Of a stretch of 64,000 nt of DNA, positions 39,953-49,183 are shown piece by piece. The DNA lies in contig CBDFFQ010000001.1 of assembly GCA_965246835.1 (NCBI GenBank), positions 1 to 64,000 on the forward strand. The letters run 5' to 3'. The translations under genes and the position numbers were made by a program. The first letter of the stretch is position 1. Each line of letters opens with the position of its first letter. This DNA is from JANPPS01 sp965246835 (GTDB taxonomy: Bacteria > Pseudomonadota > Alphaproteobacteria > Acetobacterales > Acetobacteraceae). The notes below the pieces were generated by a model. The model saw nothing but the letters and a program-made list of their open reading frames with translations. It was not told where the DNA came from and searched no databases.

Positions 39953-40039
39953 CGTCATTGCGACCGAAGCGAGGCACTCCAGCGGCGAACAGCCTGCGTG
40001 TCGCCCCTGGAGTGCTCCGCCCAGGGGTCCGCGATGACG
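39953..40039. repeat. intergenic palindromic repeat between era and recO
   Basis: Left end CGTCATTGCGACCGAAGCG and right end GTCCGCGATGACG are complementary at the tips, with CACTCCAG/CTGGAGTG arms inside. The CGTCATTGCGA..GAAGCGA form is a widespread proteobacterial intergenic repeat (known type, from memory). No gene lies in this 139-base gap. Confidence 0.75.
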
Positions 40040-40075
40040 AGGTCAGGGCCACTGCGTCAGGTCTAGGCCTGTCCC

Positions 40076-40804
40076 ATGCCCGAGTGGGAGGCTCCCGCCG
40101 TGATCCTGGCCGCCCGCGCCCATGGCGAGGGGGACGCGCTGGTGACGGTATTGACCGAAGAGAACGGCGCGCATCGCGGCCTCGCCCACGGGGGAAGCTC
40201 TCGCCAACAGGCGTCGTTGTGGCAACCCGGCAACCTGGTGCAGGCGCGATGGATCGCCCGGCTCTCGGACCAGCTCGGCAGCATGACCGCAGAACTCGTG
40301 CACCCCGGCGCGGCGCTCGCAATGGACGATCCGTTGGCACTGGCAGTACTGTCCTCGGCCTGCGCCGTGGCCGAAGGGGCGCTACCGGAGCGGGTATCGC
40401 ACCCGCTTGTTTTTGCGGGTTTGGTTCAGATGATCGCGGGGCTGGGGCAGGGGGCGCCCGTTGCTGCCTTGGTGCGATGGGAAACGGTCTTGTTGCAAGA
40501 ACTGGGGTATGGCCTCGACCTCTCATCCTGTGCTGTGACGGGGCAGGCGGCCGGGCTCGCCTATGTGTCGCCGCGCACCGGGCGGGCGGTGTCCGCCGAA
40601 GCGGCCGGCGTGTGGCAGGCGCGGCTATTGGCGTTGCCGGCGTTCTTGGCAGATGACACGGCAGGCGATCCCCGCGCCTGGCGGGATGGTTTAAAGCTGA
40701 CCGGGCATTTCCTGGCCCGCGACGCCTTCGGCCACCAGCATCGCCCCATGCCCCCGGCACGGCACATGCTGTATGACCGCGTTTTGGCCTTGTGTCCGGA
40801 GTGA
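40076..40804 (+). CDS. recO: DNA repair protein RecO
   Basis: Loads RecA with RecR and RecF at single-strand gaps. The 242-residue protein has an N-terminal OB-fold (AVILAARAHGEGDALVTVLTEENG, followed by HRGLAHGGSS) and a helical C-terminal domain (VRWETVLLQELGYGLDLSSCAV, GLAYVSPRTGRAVS). Several Cys of the E. coli-type zinc site are absent. Start MPEWEAP at 40076 fits family N-termini. It follows era in the conserved order. Confidence 0.9.
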   Translation: MPEWEAPAVILAARAHGEGDALVTVLTEENGAHRGLAHGGSSRQQASLWQPGNLVQARWIARLSDQLGSMTAELVHPGAALAMDDPLALAVLSSACAVAEGALPERVSHPLVFAGLVQMIAGLGQGAPVAALVRWETVLLQELGYGLDLSSCAVTGQAAGLAYVSPRTGRAVSAEAAGVWQARLLALPAFLADDTAGDPRAWRDGLKLTGHFLARDAFGHQHRPMPPARHMLYDRVLALCPE

Positions 40805-40824
40805 GTTCTTGATACGTTCTTATC

Positions 40825-43038
40825 ATGCCTGACGATCTCAGCGGCACGATCGATCCGCGCAACCTGACGGACCTGCTGAGCGAGCGGTATCTGGCCTACG
40901 CGCTCAGCACGATCATGTCCCGCAGCCTGCCGGATGTGCGGGACGGGCTGAAACCGGTGCACCGCCGGCTGATCTACGCGATGCACCAGCTGAAGCTCGA
41001 CCCGGCGTCCGGCTTCAAGAAATGCGCCCGCGTCGTCGGCGACGTGATCGGCAAGTATCACCCCCACGGCGATAGCTCTGTGTATGAGGCGCTGGTCCGC
41101 CTCGCGCAGGATTTTGCGGCGCGCTACCCGCTGATCGAAGGCCAGGGCAATTTCGGCAACATCGACGGCGATAACGCGGCGGCGATGCGATATACCGAGG
41201 CGCGGCTGACCGAGGTCGCGCAGACCCTTCTGTCCGGCATCGATGACGACGCGGTGGATTTCCGCGCGACCTATGACGGGGAGGAGCATGAGCCCGTGGT
41301 GCTGCCGGGCGGGTTCCCCAATCTGTTGGCGAACGGCGCCGCCGGCATCGCGGTCGGCATGGCGACCAGCATTCCGCCGCATAATGCCGGGGAGGTCTGT
41401 GCCGCCGCCATTCACCTGATCGAGTACCCCGAGGCCAGCACAGCCGACCTCCTGGCCCACATGCCGGGCCCCGATTTCCCGACGGGCGGCACCCTGGTCG
41501 AAGACCCGGAGGCGGTGCGCCTGGCCTACGAAACCGGCCGTGGCGGCTTCCGGGTGCGCGCCAAATGGGAGATCGAGCGCAGCAAGCACGGCGTGTGGTC
41601 CATCGTCGTCACCGAGATCCCCTACCAGGTGCAAAAGGCCCGGCTGATCGAGCAAGTCGCCGAGCTGCTGGAGGCCAAGAAGCTGCCGTTCCTGGGTGAC
41701 ATCCGGGACGAGAGCACGGAGCTGGTGCGCCTGGTGCTGGAGCCGAAATCCCGCACGGTGGAGCCCGAGGTGCTGATGGAGACGATGTTCCGCGCGACCG
41801 CGCTGGAGCAGCGGTTTCCGTTGAACATGAACGTTCTTACAGCCGATCGCACGCCATCGGTCCTGGGGCTGCGCGCCGTGCTGCAGGCCTGGCTCGACCA
41901 TCGGCAGGAGGTGCTGGAGCGGCGCTCCCGGCATCGGCTCGCGGCGATCGCGCGCCGGGCGGAGGTGCTGGAGGGTTACCTCGCGGTGTTCCTCAACCTC
42001 GATGAGGTCATCCGGATCATCCGGGAAGAGGACCATCCGAAGCCGGCGTTGATCGCCCGCTTCGAGATCACCGATGTGCAGGCAGAGGCGATCCTGAACA
42101 TGCGGCTGCGCTCCCTGCGCCGGCTCGAGGAGATCGAGCTGCGGAAGGAGCACGCGGCGTTGCTGAAAGAGCGGCGGGGGCTGGAGGCGTTGCTGGGCGA
42201 TGTGGCGCTGCGGTGGAAGCGCATCGCGGCCGAACTGGCGGAGGTGCGCGAGAAATTCGGGTCCGGGGCATTGGGCGCGCGCCGCACCGTGCTGGGGCGG
42301 GTGCCGGACGCGATCGAGGTCGATGCCGACCAGCTGATCGAAAAGGAGCCGATTACGGTCGTACTGTCCGAGAAGGGGTGGATCCGGGCGTTGCGCGGGC
42401 ATCTCGCGGACGGGACGGAGCTGAAATTCAAGGATGGCGACACCCTGCGCCTGTTGCTGCCCTGCCAAACCACGGACCGGTTGAGCCTGCTGGCCAGCAA
42501 CGGCCGCGCCTACACGATCCGCGCCGGGGACCTGCCGCGTGGCCGGGGCGATGGGCAGCCGATCCGCGTCGTGGTGGAGATGGGACCGGAGGACGAGGTC
42601 GCGGCGCTGTTCGTTTGGCGGGATGGCGGGCGGTATCTGGTGGCCGGCACCGGCGGGCGCGGCTTCGTGATCGAGGCGGCCGACCTGATCGCGGAAAAGC
42701 GCACCGGCAAGCAGGTGCTGAACGTGCCCGCGGGCGAGACGCTGCTGCTGTGCGTGCCGGCGGTCGGCGACCATGTCGCGGTGATCGGCACCAACCGGAA
42801 ACTGCTGGTGTTCCCGCTGGACCAGGTTGCCGTCATGGCGCGCGGCATGGGGGTCACGCTCCAACGCCATAAGGACGGCAAGCTGCTGGATGCGAAGGTC
42901 TTTACCTTCACCGATGGGTTGTCGTGGAAGATGGGAGAGAAGACGCGGACCGAGCCGATGAAGGACTGGCTGGGCGCCCGCGGGCAGGCAGGCCGGCTAC
43001 CGCCGAATGGCATCCCGCGGTCGGGGAAGTTCGGGTAG
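40825..43038 (+). CDS. parC: DNA topoisomerase IV subunit A
   Basis: Cuts and rejoins DNA to decatenate daughter chromosomes. The 737-residue protein contains RSLPDVRDGLKPVHRRLIYAM, the quinolone-determining segment GKYHPHGDSSVYEALVR with Ser and Glu at the usual positions (a susceptible-type sequence), and the catalytic Tyr in AMRYTEARL. The C-terminal beta-pinwheel is present but shorter than in GyrA and without a perfect GyrA-box, so parC rather than gyrA. parE is not in the window. Confidence 0.95.
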   Translation: MPDDLSGTIDPRNLTDLLSERYLAYALSTIMSRSLPDVRDGLKPVHRRLIYAMHQLKLDPASGFKKCARVVGDVIGKYHPHGDSSVYEALVRLAQDFAARYPLIEGQGNFGNIDGDNAAAMRYTEARLTEVAQTLLSGIDDDAVDFRATYDGEEHEPVVLPGGFPNLLANGAAGIAVGMATSIPPHNAGEVCAAAIHLIEYPEASTADLLAHMPGPDFPTGGTLVEDPEAVRLAYETGRGGFRVRAKWEIERSKHGVWSIVVTEIPYQVQKARLIEQVAELLEAKKLPFLGDIRDESTELVRLVLEPKSRTVEPEVLMETMFRATALEQRFPLNMNVLTADRTPSVLGLRAVLQAWLDHRQEVLERRSRHRLAAIARRAEVLEGYLAVFLNLDEVIRIIREEDHPKPALIARFEITDVQAEAILNMRLRSLRRLEEIELRKEHAALLKERRGLEALLGDVALRWKRIAAELAEVREKFGSGALGARRTVLGRVPDAIEVDADQLIEKEPITVVLSEKGWIRALRGHLADGTELKFKDGDTLRLLLPCQTTDRLSLLASNGRAYTIRAGDLPRGRGDGQPIRVVVEMGPEDEVAALFVWRDGGRYLVAGTGGRGFVIEAADLIAEKRTGKQVLNVPAGETLLLCVPAVGDHVAVIGTNRKLLVFPLDQVAVMARGMGVTLQRHKDGKLLDAKVFTFTDGLSWKMGEKTRTEPMKDWLGARGQAGRLPPNGIPRSGKFG

Positions 43039-43058
43039 GCGATGCCCTCGTTTCGAGA

Positions 43059-44456
43059 TCAATCCCCCGCCAGTCGCACGCCCGCCACGGGCGCCGCGAG
43101 CCGCATCAGCCCGCCGATGCCGGGTGCCGTGTCCATCGTCAGCACTGCCTCTGCCAGCCGATCGGCGCGGGATACTCCCATCACCGGCCGAGCCAACGCG
43201 CCGAACTTGGCCCGCAGCTCCTCGATGGACAGGAAATTTGCCGGCTCACCCTTCGGCACCAGCACCAGCCGGCTCACGGTCCGACCTGAAGCCACGATCG
43301 TGAGCCGCCCCGCCATGTTGGCCGGCGCCGCCGCCTGAACCTCGGGATCACCGGCGCCGCACCGGATCAGCTTCAGCAAGCGCCGGATGCGCGGGTCATG
43401 CAGCAAGGCGTAGCTGTCCCACGCCACATCCCCGGTCACCAAGGCGCAGGCGATCACGAACGGGCCGCTGAACTGCCCGTCCACCACGTTCTGCGGGTCC
43501 GCCTTCTGCGCCGCGGGTTCCGCGATCAGCCGCAGGCCGGCCTCGGGAATGGCATAGACGATGCTCTCGATCGCCTCGACCTCGACCTCCGCACGTAAGT
43601 CGAGCGCCGCATCGATCCCGGCATGGCCATACCGGCAGGAGGGATAGGGTTTTACCGCCGTCTGCATCAACTCGAACGCAACCCCCAGCTCATCGAAGGC
43701 CCGAGCTGGCGTGGCGGAAGGCGCATAGCCCTGGAAGAAGCCATGCGCTCCCTCCAGCGCATCGGTCGGCCCCTTGAATCCTTCGCGCGCCAGGGTTGCC
43801 GCCGTCAGCCCGCTCATGCTCGCCCAACCGACCTGCGACCGCTTGGTCCAAGCGCCGTTGGCCAGGAATTGCAGGCTGCCGGCCGACTGACTGCCCGCGA
43901 TCCCCAACGCGGACTCCACCCCCGCCGCATCCATCCCGAACACCCGAGCAGCCGCCGCCGCCGCGCCGAACACGCCGCAGGTGGCCGTGGGATGAAACCC
44001 CCGCGCGTAATGCGCCGCCGCCGGCAAAGCCAGCGCCACCCGGCACGCGACCTCATACCCGGCCACGATTCCCGCCAGCACGTCCGCCCCCGTGGCCCCC
44101 ACCATCTCCCCGGCCGCCAGCGCCGCGGGGATCACCGGGCAGCCGGGGTGGAGCGAGCCTGCCGCATGCGTGTCATCGAAATCTAAAGAATGGCCCAGCG
44201 CCGCATTCAGGAACGCTGCCCCGGCCGGCGTATACCGCGCGCTGTCACCGAAAACGCCGCTATTGCCGGACGCGACACCCAAGGCGCGGGCGGCAGACAG
44301 CAGCGCCGGCGTGCTCTCAGCGTCATGCCGGGCGCGGACGATGTTGCCCACGAGGTCCAGCACCAGCAACCGCGCCCGCTCAGTCACGCCCGCCGGCAAC
44401 CCATCCAGCCGCAGCCCGGCGACGAACGCCGACAATTCCTTGGTGACGTGAGCCAC
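43059..44456 (-). CDS. MmgE/PrpD family protein
   Basis: Family includes 2-methylcitrate dehydratase and cis-aconitate-type enzymes, and many members of unknown substrate. The 465-residue protein shows LGHSLDFDDTHAAGSLHPGCPVIPAALA, VAGYEVACRVALA, GFHPTATCGVFGAAAAAARV and VKPYPSCRYGHAGIDAALDL, the family's conserved blocks. The start is the GTG at 44456, preceded by GGGAGG; the open frame upstream is antisense to the transglycosylase gene. It diverges from mltB across 93 bases. No prp genes lie nearby, so methylcitrate dehydratase is not established. Confidence 0.88.
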   Translation of the reverse strand: MAHVTKELSAFVAGLRLDGLPAGVTERARLLVLDLVGNIVRARHDAESTPALLSAARALGVASGNSGVFGDSARYTPAGAAFLNAALGHSLDFDDTHAAGSLHPGCPVIPAALAAGEMVGATGADVLAGIVAGYEVACRVALALPAAAHYARGFHPTATCGVFGAAAAAARVFGMDAAGVESALGIAGSQSAGSLQFLANGAWTKRSQVGWASMSGLTAATLAREGFKGPTDALEGAHGFFQGYAPSATPARAFDELGVAFELMQTAVKPYPSCRYGHAGIDAALDLRAEVEVEAIESIVYAIPEAGLRLIAEPAAQKADPQNVVDGQFSGPFVIACALVTGDVAWDSYALLHDPRIRRLLKLIRCGAGDPEVQAAAPANMAGRLTIVASGRTVSRLVLVPKGEPANFLSIEELRAKFGALARPVMGVSRADRLAEAVLTMDTAPGIGGLMRLAAPVAGVRLAGD

Positions 44457-44549
44457 GCGAGCCTCCCTGGTTTTGCGACAGTTTGGCGGCAGTGCGCTCG
44501 AAATCCAAGCGCGATTGCCCGGCGCCGCCGCGATGTGGCACACAGCCCC

Positions 44550-45506
44550 ATGACCCAGCGCCGCACCCTGATGCTCTCCACCCTCGCCGCCGCGCTGCCC
44601 CTCGGCGCTCACGCGCAGGACAGTTTTGCGGCGTTCATCCAAAGCGTGAAGAACGAGGCAAGGCGGCAGGGCATCCGCGATGACACCCTGACCCGCGCCT
44701 TCGCCGGCGTGCAGCCGAACCAGCGCGTGATCGAGCTGGACCGCCGGCAGCCGGAATTCACCCTGACCTGGCCGCAATACCGCGCCCGCGTGCTGCCAGA
44801 GTCCCGCCTGCAGGCCGCGCGGGAGAATTGGGGACGGGAACGCGGCCTATTGCAACAGGTCGAGGCGCGGTATGGCGTAGACGCGCAGACGATCCTCGGC
44901 ATCTGGGGCGTAGAGTCCGCCTTCGGCACCAACAAGGGCAATTACCGGCTCACGGAGGCGCTCTCGACCTTGGCCTGGGAGGGCCGGCGCGCCGCCTATT
45001 TCCGCAAGGAGCTGCTCAACGCCTTGAAGATCCTCGATGCCGGCGACGTGGATGTGGCGCGGCTCACGGGCGGCTATGCCGGGGCGATGGGGCAGCCGCA
45101 ATTCATGCCCAGCTCCTATTTGGCCTACGCGGTCGATTTCGACGGCGATGGCCGGCGCGACATCTGGGACAGCAAGCCGGACGTGTTCGGCTCGATCGGC
45201 AATTACCTGGCCAAGAATGGCTGGCGGCGCGGCGAGCCCTGGGGGCAGCCGGTGCGCGTGCCTGCGGGCGTGGGCGGCACGCGGGAGGATCGGCGCACGC
45301 TCGGCGAGTGGAGCCGCGCCGGGGTGCGGCGGGACGATGGCGGCGCGTTCACGCGGGCGGACGTCATGGGCGCCGTGATCGTCCCCTCCGGAGCGGCGCC
45401 GGGCGAGGGTTACATGGTCTATGCCAACTTCAACGCGATCCGGCGCTACAACCCGTCCGATTTCTACGGGTTGGCCGTGGGCTTGCTAGGGGACGCGGCC
45501 GCCTGA
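44550..45506 (+). CDS. lytic murein transglycosylase, MltB type
   Basis: Periplasmic or lipid-free transglycosylase of the SLT_2 family. In 318 residues: a signal peptide (TLMLSTLAAALPLGAHA), ILGIWGVESAFGTNKGNY with the catalytic Glu (E122), GGYAGAMGQPQFMPSSYLAYAVDFDGDGRRDIW and a C-terminal FNAIRRYNPSDFYGLAVGLL. A peptidoglycan-binding domain is absent. It is followed by rlpA with a one-base overlap (TGATG), then by a carboxypeptidase: a cell-wall operon. Confidence 0.93.
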   Translation: MTQRRTLMLSTLAAALPLGAHAQDSFAAFIQSVKNEARRQGIRDDTLTRAFAGVQPNQRVIELDRRQPEFTLTWPQYRARVLPESRLQAARENWGRERGLLQQVEARYGVDAQTILGIWGVESAFGTNKGNYRLTEALSTLAWEGRRAAYFRKELLNALKILDAGDVDVARLTGGYAGAMGQPQFMPSSYLAYAVDFDGDGRRDIWDSKPDVFGSIGNYLAKNGWRRGEPWGQPVRVPAGVGGTREDRRTLGEWSRAGVRRDDGGAFTRADVMGAVIVPSGAAPGEGYMVYANFNAIRRYNPSDFYGLAVGLLGDAAA

Positions 45507-46372
45507 TGCGCGCGGCGGTGGTCGCGCTGGCGGTCCTGTCGGTATGGGGCTGCACGCGCCGGCCGCCGGCGGAGCCGCCACACCCGGCCTATATGGTGGG
45601 TGCGCCGTATCAATCGGCCGGCATCTGGCTGTATCCGCAGGAAAGCTTCCGGCTCGAGGCAACCGGCCTTGCCAGCGTGCTGCCGGACCGCCCGGGCCTG
45701 ACCGCCAATGGCGAGGCGCGCGATCCGGCCGCCTTCACGGCCGCCCATGCGACCCTCCAGCTGCCAGCGATTGCGCGGGTCACAAACCTCGAGACCGGGC
45801 GGCAGGTGCTGGTGCGGATCAACGATCGCGGGCCGGAGGGCGTGCACCGGTTGCTGGGCCTGAACCGGGCTGCGGCGGCGCAGCTCGGAATCGCGCCGGG
45901 TGGGACGGCCCGAATTCGGCTGCAGGTCGAGGATGGGGCAAGCCAGGCCCTGCGCGACGCATTGAGTGGCGGGCCCTCCTTGGTGTCGGCCGCGCCCCGG
46001 GAGGCCGTCACGACCGAGTCGCTGGCGCCGCCGGCTGGAATCGGCCAATCCACCCGGCGCCGAAGCACGCCGTTTCGGCCAGAGGCCACGGCAACGACGG
46101 CCATCACGACCGCCGCAGAGCCCGCCCGCGACGAGGCGCCGTCACCTGGGCAGCTCTGGATCGTGGCCGGGGTGTTCGGGCAGGAATCGTTTGCCCGCGC
46201 CATGATCCGGCGCATGGCGGATGTGCCGGCGCAGGTTCGGCGGACAGGGCAGGGCCGGGCGCCGGCGTTCCAGGTGCGGGCCGGCCCCTATGACGACGTG
46301 GCGGCCGCGGACAACGCGCTGGACCGGGCCCTGGCGAACGGGGTAACCGATGCGCGGATCGTCGTGGAGTAG
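45506..46372 (+). CDS. rlpA: RlpA-like septal lipoprotein with SPOR domain
   Basis: Lytic transglycosylase acting on denuded glycans at the septum. The 288-residue protein starts with a lipoprotein signal (VVALAVLSVWGC, lipobox Cys at residue 16), then the RlpA double-psi barrel (LEATGLASVLPD, LTANGEARDPAAFTAAHATLQLP, VRINDRGPEGVHRLLGLNRAAAAQLG), a low-complexity linker and a C-terminal SPOR domain (LWIVAGVFGQESFARAMIRR, FQVRAGPYDD). The order mltB-rlpA-dac-tmk-holB-metG is typical of Rhodospirillales. Confidence 0.92.
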   Translation: MRAAVVALAVLSVWGCTRRPPAEPPHPAYMVGAPYQSAGIWLYPQESFRLEATGLASVLPDRPGLTANGEARDPAAFTAAHATLQLPAIARVTNLETGRQVLVRINDRGPEGVHRLLGLNRAAAAQLGIAPGGTARIRLQVEDGASQALRDALSGGPSLVSAAPREAVTTESLAPPAGIGQSTRRRSTPFRPEATATTAITTAAEPARDEAPSPGQLWIVAGVFGQESFARAMIRRMADVPAQVRRTGQGRAPAFQVRAGPYDDVAAADNALDRALANGVTDARIVVE

Positions 46373-46380
46373 CCTTCGTC

Positions 46381-47574
46381 ATGCTTGACCGCCGTCTCGT
46401 GCTCGCCAGCGCCCTCGCGGCACCCGCGGCTCCCGCCCTGGCGCAGCGCCGGCAGCAGGGCCGGGCCACGCGCCCCGCGCCGCCGGCCGGCACTCCCGCC
46501 ACCACGCCGCTCGGCCCGCTCGACACCCTCGCCAAATTCGCGCTGGTCATGGATTACAACACTGGCGCCATCCTGCTGGACAAGGAGGGCACCGCGTCGA
46601 TGCCGCCGTCCTCCATGACCAAGCTCATGACGGCCTATATCGTCTATGGCTTCCTGAAATCCGGCCGCCTGTCGCTCGGGCAGGAATTGCCGGTCAGCGA
46701 GCGGGCCTGGAAGATGCAGGGCTCGAAGATGTTCGTGCCGCTGAACGGCACCGTGAAGGTCGAAGACCTGATCCGCGGCGTGATCGTGCAATCCGGCAAC
46801 GACGCCTGCATCGTCTTGGCCGAGGCGCTGGCCGGGTCGGAGGAGGGGTTTGCCGATCTGATGAACGTGAAGGCGAAGGAGTTGGGCCTGACCAGCTCCA
46901 CCTTCCGCAACAGCACCGGCTGGCCCGACCCGGCGCAGCGCATGACTTGCCGCGACATCGCCGTGCTCGCTCGCCGGATCATCATGGATTTCCCGGAATA
47001 CTACGCCTACGACAAGGAAAAAGCGTTTAAATATAACGGAATTGAACAGCAGAACCGCAATCCGCTGGTGCAGAAGGGCATCGCCGACGGCCTCAAAACG
47101 GGTCACACCGACGAGGGCGGCTACGGCCTGGTTGCCAGCGCGGAACGGGCCGGGCGGCGGGTGATCGTGGTGGTGAACGGCCTCGCCACCATGCACGCCC
47201 GCGCCGAAGCGAGCGAGCAGTTGCTGGAATGGAGCTACCGCGAGTTCGAGAACGTGACGCTGTTCACGGCCGGGGATGCCGTCGACAACGCGAAGGTCTG
47301 GCTCGGCGCACAACCGACGGTGCCGCTGGTGGGCGGGCGGGACCTGGTGCTCACCATGCCGCGCTCCTGGCGGCGGAGCGCCAAGATCACCGTGGAGTTC
47401 GCCAACCCGGTCCCGGCGCCGGTCGCCCGCGGCACCGTGCTTGGCAAGCTCACGGTGTCGGGGCAGGGGGTGCCGGCGATGCAGGTCGATCTGCTGGCCG
47501 GCGCCGACGTGCCGCGCCTGGGATTGCCGGGCCGGGCGGTGGCGGTGCTGTCACGGTATGTGACGGGGTCCTGA
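46381..47574 (+). CDS. D-alanyl-D-alanine carboxypeptidase (PBP5/6 type)
   Basis: Trims the terminal D-Ala of stem peptides in the periplasm. The 397-residue protein has an N-terminal signal (RRLVLASALAAPAAPALA), SxxK as S78-M-T-K81 in PPSSMTKLM, SGN in VQSGNDAC, and KTG in GLKTGHTDEGG, all three penicillin-binding motifs intact. A C-terminal PBP5-type beta domain (about residues 290-390) follows. It lies between rlpA (8-base gap) and tmk (5-base gap). Confidence 0.95.
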   Translation: MLDRRLVLASALAAPAAPALAQRRQQGRATRPAPPAGTPATTPLGPLDTLAKFALVMDYNTGAILLDKEGTASMPPSSMTKLMTAYIVYGFLKSGRLSLGQELPVSERAWKMQGSKMFVPLNGTVKVEDLIRGVIVQSGNDACIVLAEALAGSEEGFADLMNVKAKELGLTSSTFRNSTGWPDPAQRMTCRDIAVLARRIIMDFPEYYAYDKEKAFKYNGIEQQNRNPLVQKGIADGLKTGHTDEGGYGLVASAERAGRRVIVVVNGLATMHARAEASEQLLEWSYREFENVTLFTAGDAVDNAKVWLGAQPTVPLVGGRDLVLTMPRSWRRSAKITVEFANPVPAPVARGTVLGKLTVSGQGVPAMQVDLLAGADVPRLGLPGRAVAVLSRYVTGS

Positions 47575-47579
47575 GCGGC

Positions 47580-48200
47580 TTGTTCATCACGTTCGAGGGC
47601 GGGGAGGGCGCGGGAAAGTCGACGCAAGTCGGATTGCTGGCGAAGGCTCTGGAGGCTAGCGGCCAGCGCGTGCTGCTGACCCGGGAGCCCGGTGGCACGT
47701 TGAACGCAGAAGAGTTGCGGGCGATGCTCCTCGACCGGAACCGGCGCTGGCCGAGCGACGCCGAGATCTATCTGCACTTTGCAGCCCGGGTCGATCATCT
47801 CACGCGAAGAATCCTCCCGGCGCTGGAGGCTGGCGAGACCGTCCTGTGTGACCGGTTCACGGACTCCACCATGGCCTATCAAGGGTATGGACTTGGGGCG
47901 GACCGCTCGCTGATCGCAGCCTTGGGAAGCAGGCTTTCGCGACAGCCCGACCTCACGATCCTGCTTCAAACGACTGCTGCGATCGCTGACGAGCGCTTGT
48001 TCGCGCGCAAACAGGCGCTCGATCGATACGAGGCGATGGACCACGCGTTCCATGACCGGGTTCGTGACGGATTTCGCCAGATCGCTGAGGGGGCGCCGAA
48101 GCGGTTCATCGTGATCGGAGGCGATGGCACCATCGGCCAGGTTCAAGCGGCGATCCAACAAGCGCTGCGCCAGCATTTGCCGGGTTTGCGCACGGCATGA
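47580..48200 (+). CDS. tmk: thymidylate kinase
   Basis: Phosphorylates dTMP to dTDP. The 206-residue protein reads (M)FITFEGGEGAGKSTQ with the P-loop, TREPGGT with the DRX/EPG motif, and LCDRFTDSTMAYQGYG, the DR(F/Y) and substrate loop. No ATG is in frame; the TTG at 47580 makes the start align with the family. The preceding gene ends five bases earlier. Weak ribosome-site complementarity suggests translation depends on readthrough from the carboxypeptidase gene. Confidence 0.92.
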   Translation: MFITFEGGEGAGKSTQVGLLAKALEASGQRVLLTREPGGTLNAEELRAMLLDRNRRWPSDAEIYLHFAARVDHLTRRILPALEAGETVLCDRFTDSTMAYQGYGLGADRSLIAALGSRLSRQPDLTILLQTTAAIADERLFARKQALDRYEAMDHAFHDRVRDGFRQIAEGAPKRFIVIGGDGTIGQVQAAIQQALRQHLPGLRTA

Positions 48201-49183
48201 CGACGCTCGACCCGCCCCCACTCACGCCGCGCTCCAACCCGCATGTGTTCGGCCATGACGCGGCGCAGTCCGCGATCCTCGATGCGCTGCGGGCCGGGCG
48301 GATGCACCATGCCTGGCTCATCGAGGGCCCGCCCGGCATCGGCAAGGCGACGCTGGCGTATCGCACCGCCCGCCGCCTGTTCGCCGGGCCGGATGCGCCT
48401 GACGCCCACGTGCATGACCCGGACCGGCCTTTGTTCCGCCGGGTCGCGAAAAGCACCCACGCCGACCTGCTGACGATCGAGCGCGAGACCGATCCGAAGG
48501 GTAAGCGCCGGGCGGAGATCGTGGTCTCGACCGTGCGGAACGTGCCGGAGTTCCTGCACATGACCCCGGTGGAGGGCGGCTGGCGCATCGTGATCGTGGA
48601 CGGGGCCGAGACGCTGAACCGCAACGCCGCCAATGCGCTGCTGAAGGCGCTCGAGGAGCCGCCGGCCCGCGCCGTGCTGCTGCTGACCTGTGCGGCACCG
48701 GGGCGCTTGCTGCCGACGATCCGCAGCCGCTGCCGGCGCCTCACGGTGCGCAAGCTGGACGATGCCGCCATGGCGCAAGCACTGCCATCCGTGCTCCCAG
48801 ACGCGACAGCGGAGCAGCGGACCCGGCTGATCGCGCTGGCGGACGGCTCGCCGGGCCGGGCGGTGGCGCTGGCAGGCTATGGGCTGGAGGTCGCGGAGTT
48901 GGTGACGGAGGCCCTGCGCGGCCCCGTGCCGCCCCCCCGCGCGCAGGCGATGGCGGACAAGCTGGCCCGTCACGACGAGGGCTTCGCCGAGTTCATGACC
49001 CAGATACGCGACAGCATCGCCGCCGCCACGCGGCAGGCCGCCCGCAGCCCAAGCGCGGTCCCCCTGGCCTCCCGCACCGATCTGTGGCACGCGCTGGGGC
49101 ACTTGCAGGATGAGACCGAGCGGTTCCACTTGGACAAGCGCCAGGCGATCGGGCTCGCGCTCCAGAAACTAGGCGCCTCATGA
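48197..49183 (+). CDS. holB: DNA polymerase III delta-prime subunit
   Basis: Clamp-loader subunit. The 328-residue AAA+ protein has GPPGIGKATLAYRTA (P-loop with Ala replacing the usual Thr region), RIVIVDGAETLNRNAANALLKALEEPP with the Walker B equivalent and sensor-type TCAAPGRLLPTIRSRC. The SRC motif is kept. ATG overlaps tmk and its stop overlaps metG. Confidence 0.93.
   Translation: MTTLDPPPLTPRSNPHVFGHDAAQSAILDALRAGRMHHAWLIEGPPGIGKATLAYRTARRLFAGPDAPDAHVHDPDRPLFRRVAKSTHADLLTIERETDPKGKRRAEIVVSTVRNVPEFLHMTPVEGGWRIVIVDGAETLNRNAANALLKALEEPPARAVLLLTCAAPGRLLPTIRSRCRRLTVRKLDDAAMAQALPSVLPDATAEQRTRLIALADGSPGRAVALAGYGLEVAELVTEALRGPVPPPRAQAMADKLARHDEGFAEFMTQIRDSIAAATRQAARSPSAVPLASRTDLWHALGHLQDETERFHLDKRQAIGLALQKLGAS

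Noticed and set aside
41047..41101. Quinolone-resistance change in parC
   Set aside because: Ser and Glu at the usual positions are present in HPHGDSSVYEA.
40561..42870. A 769-residue minus-strand frame
   Set aside because: Entirely antisense to parC and recO; composition is that of a shadow frame.
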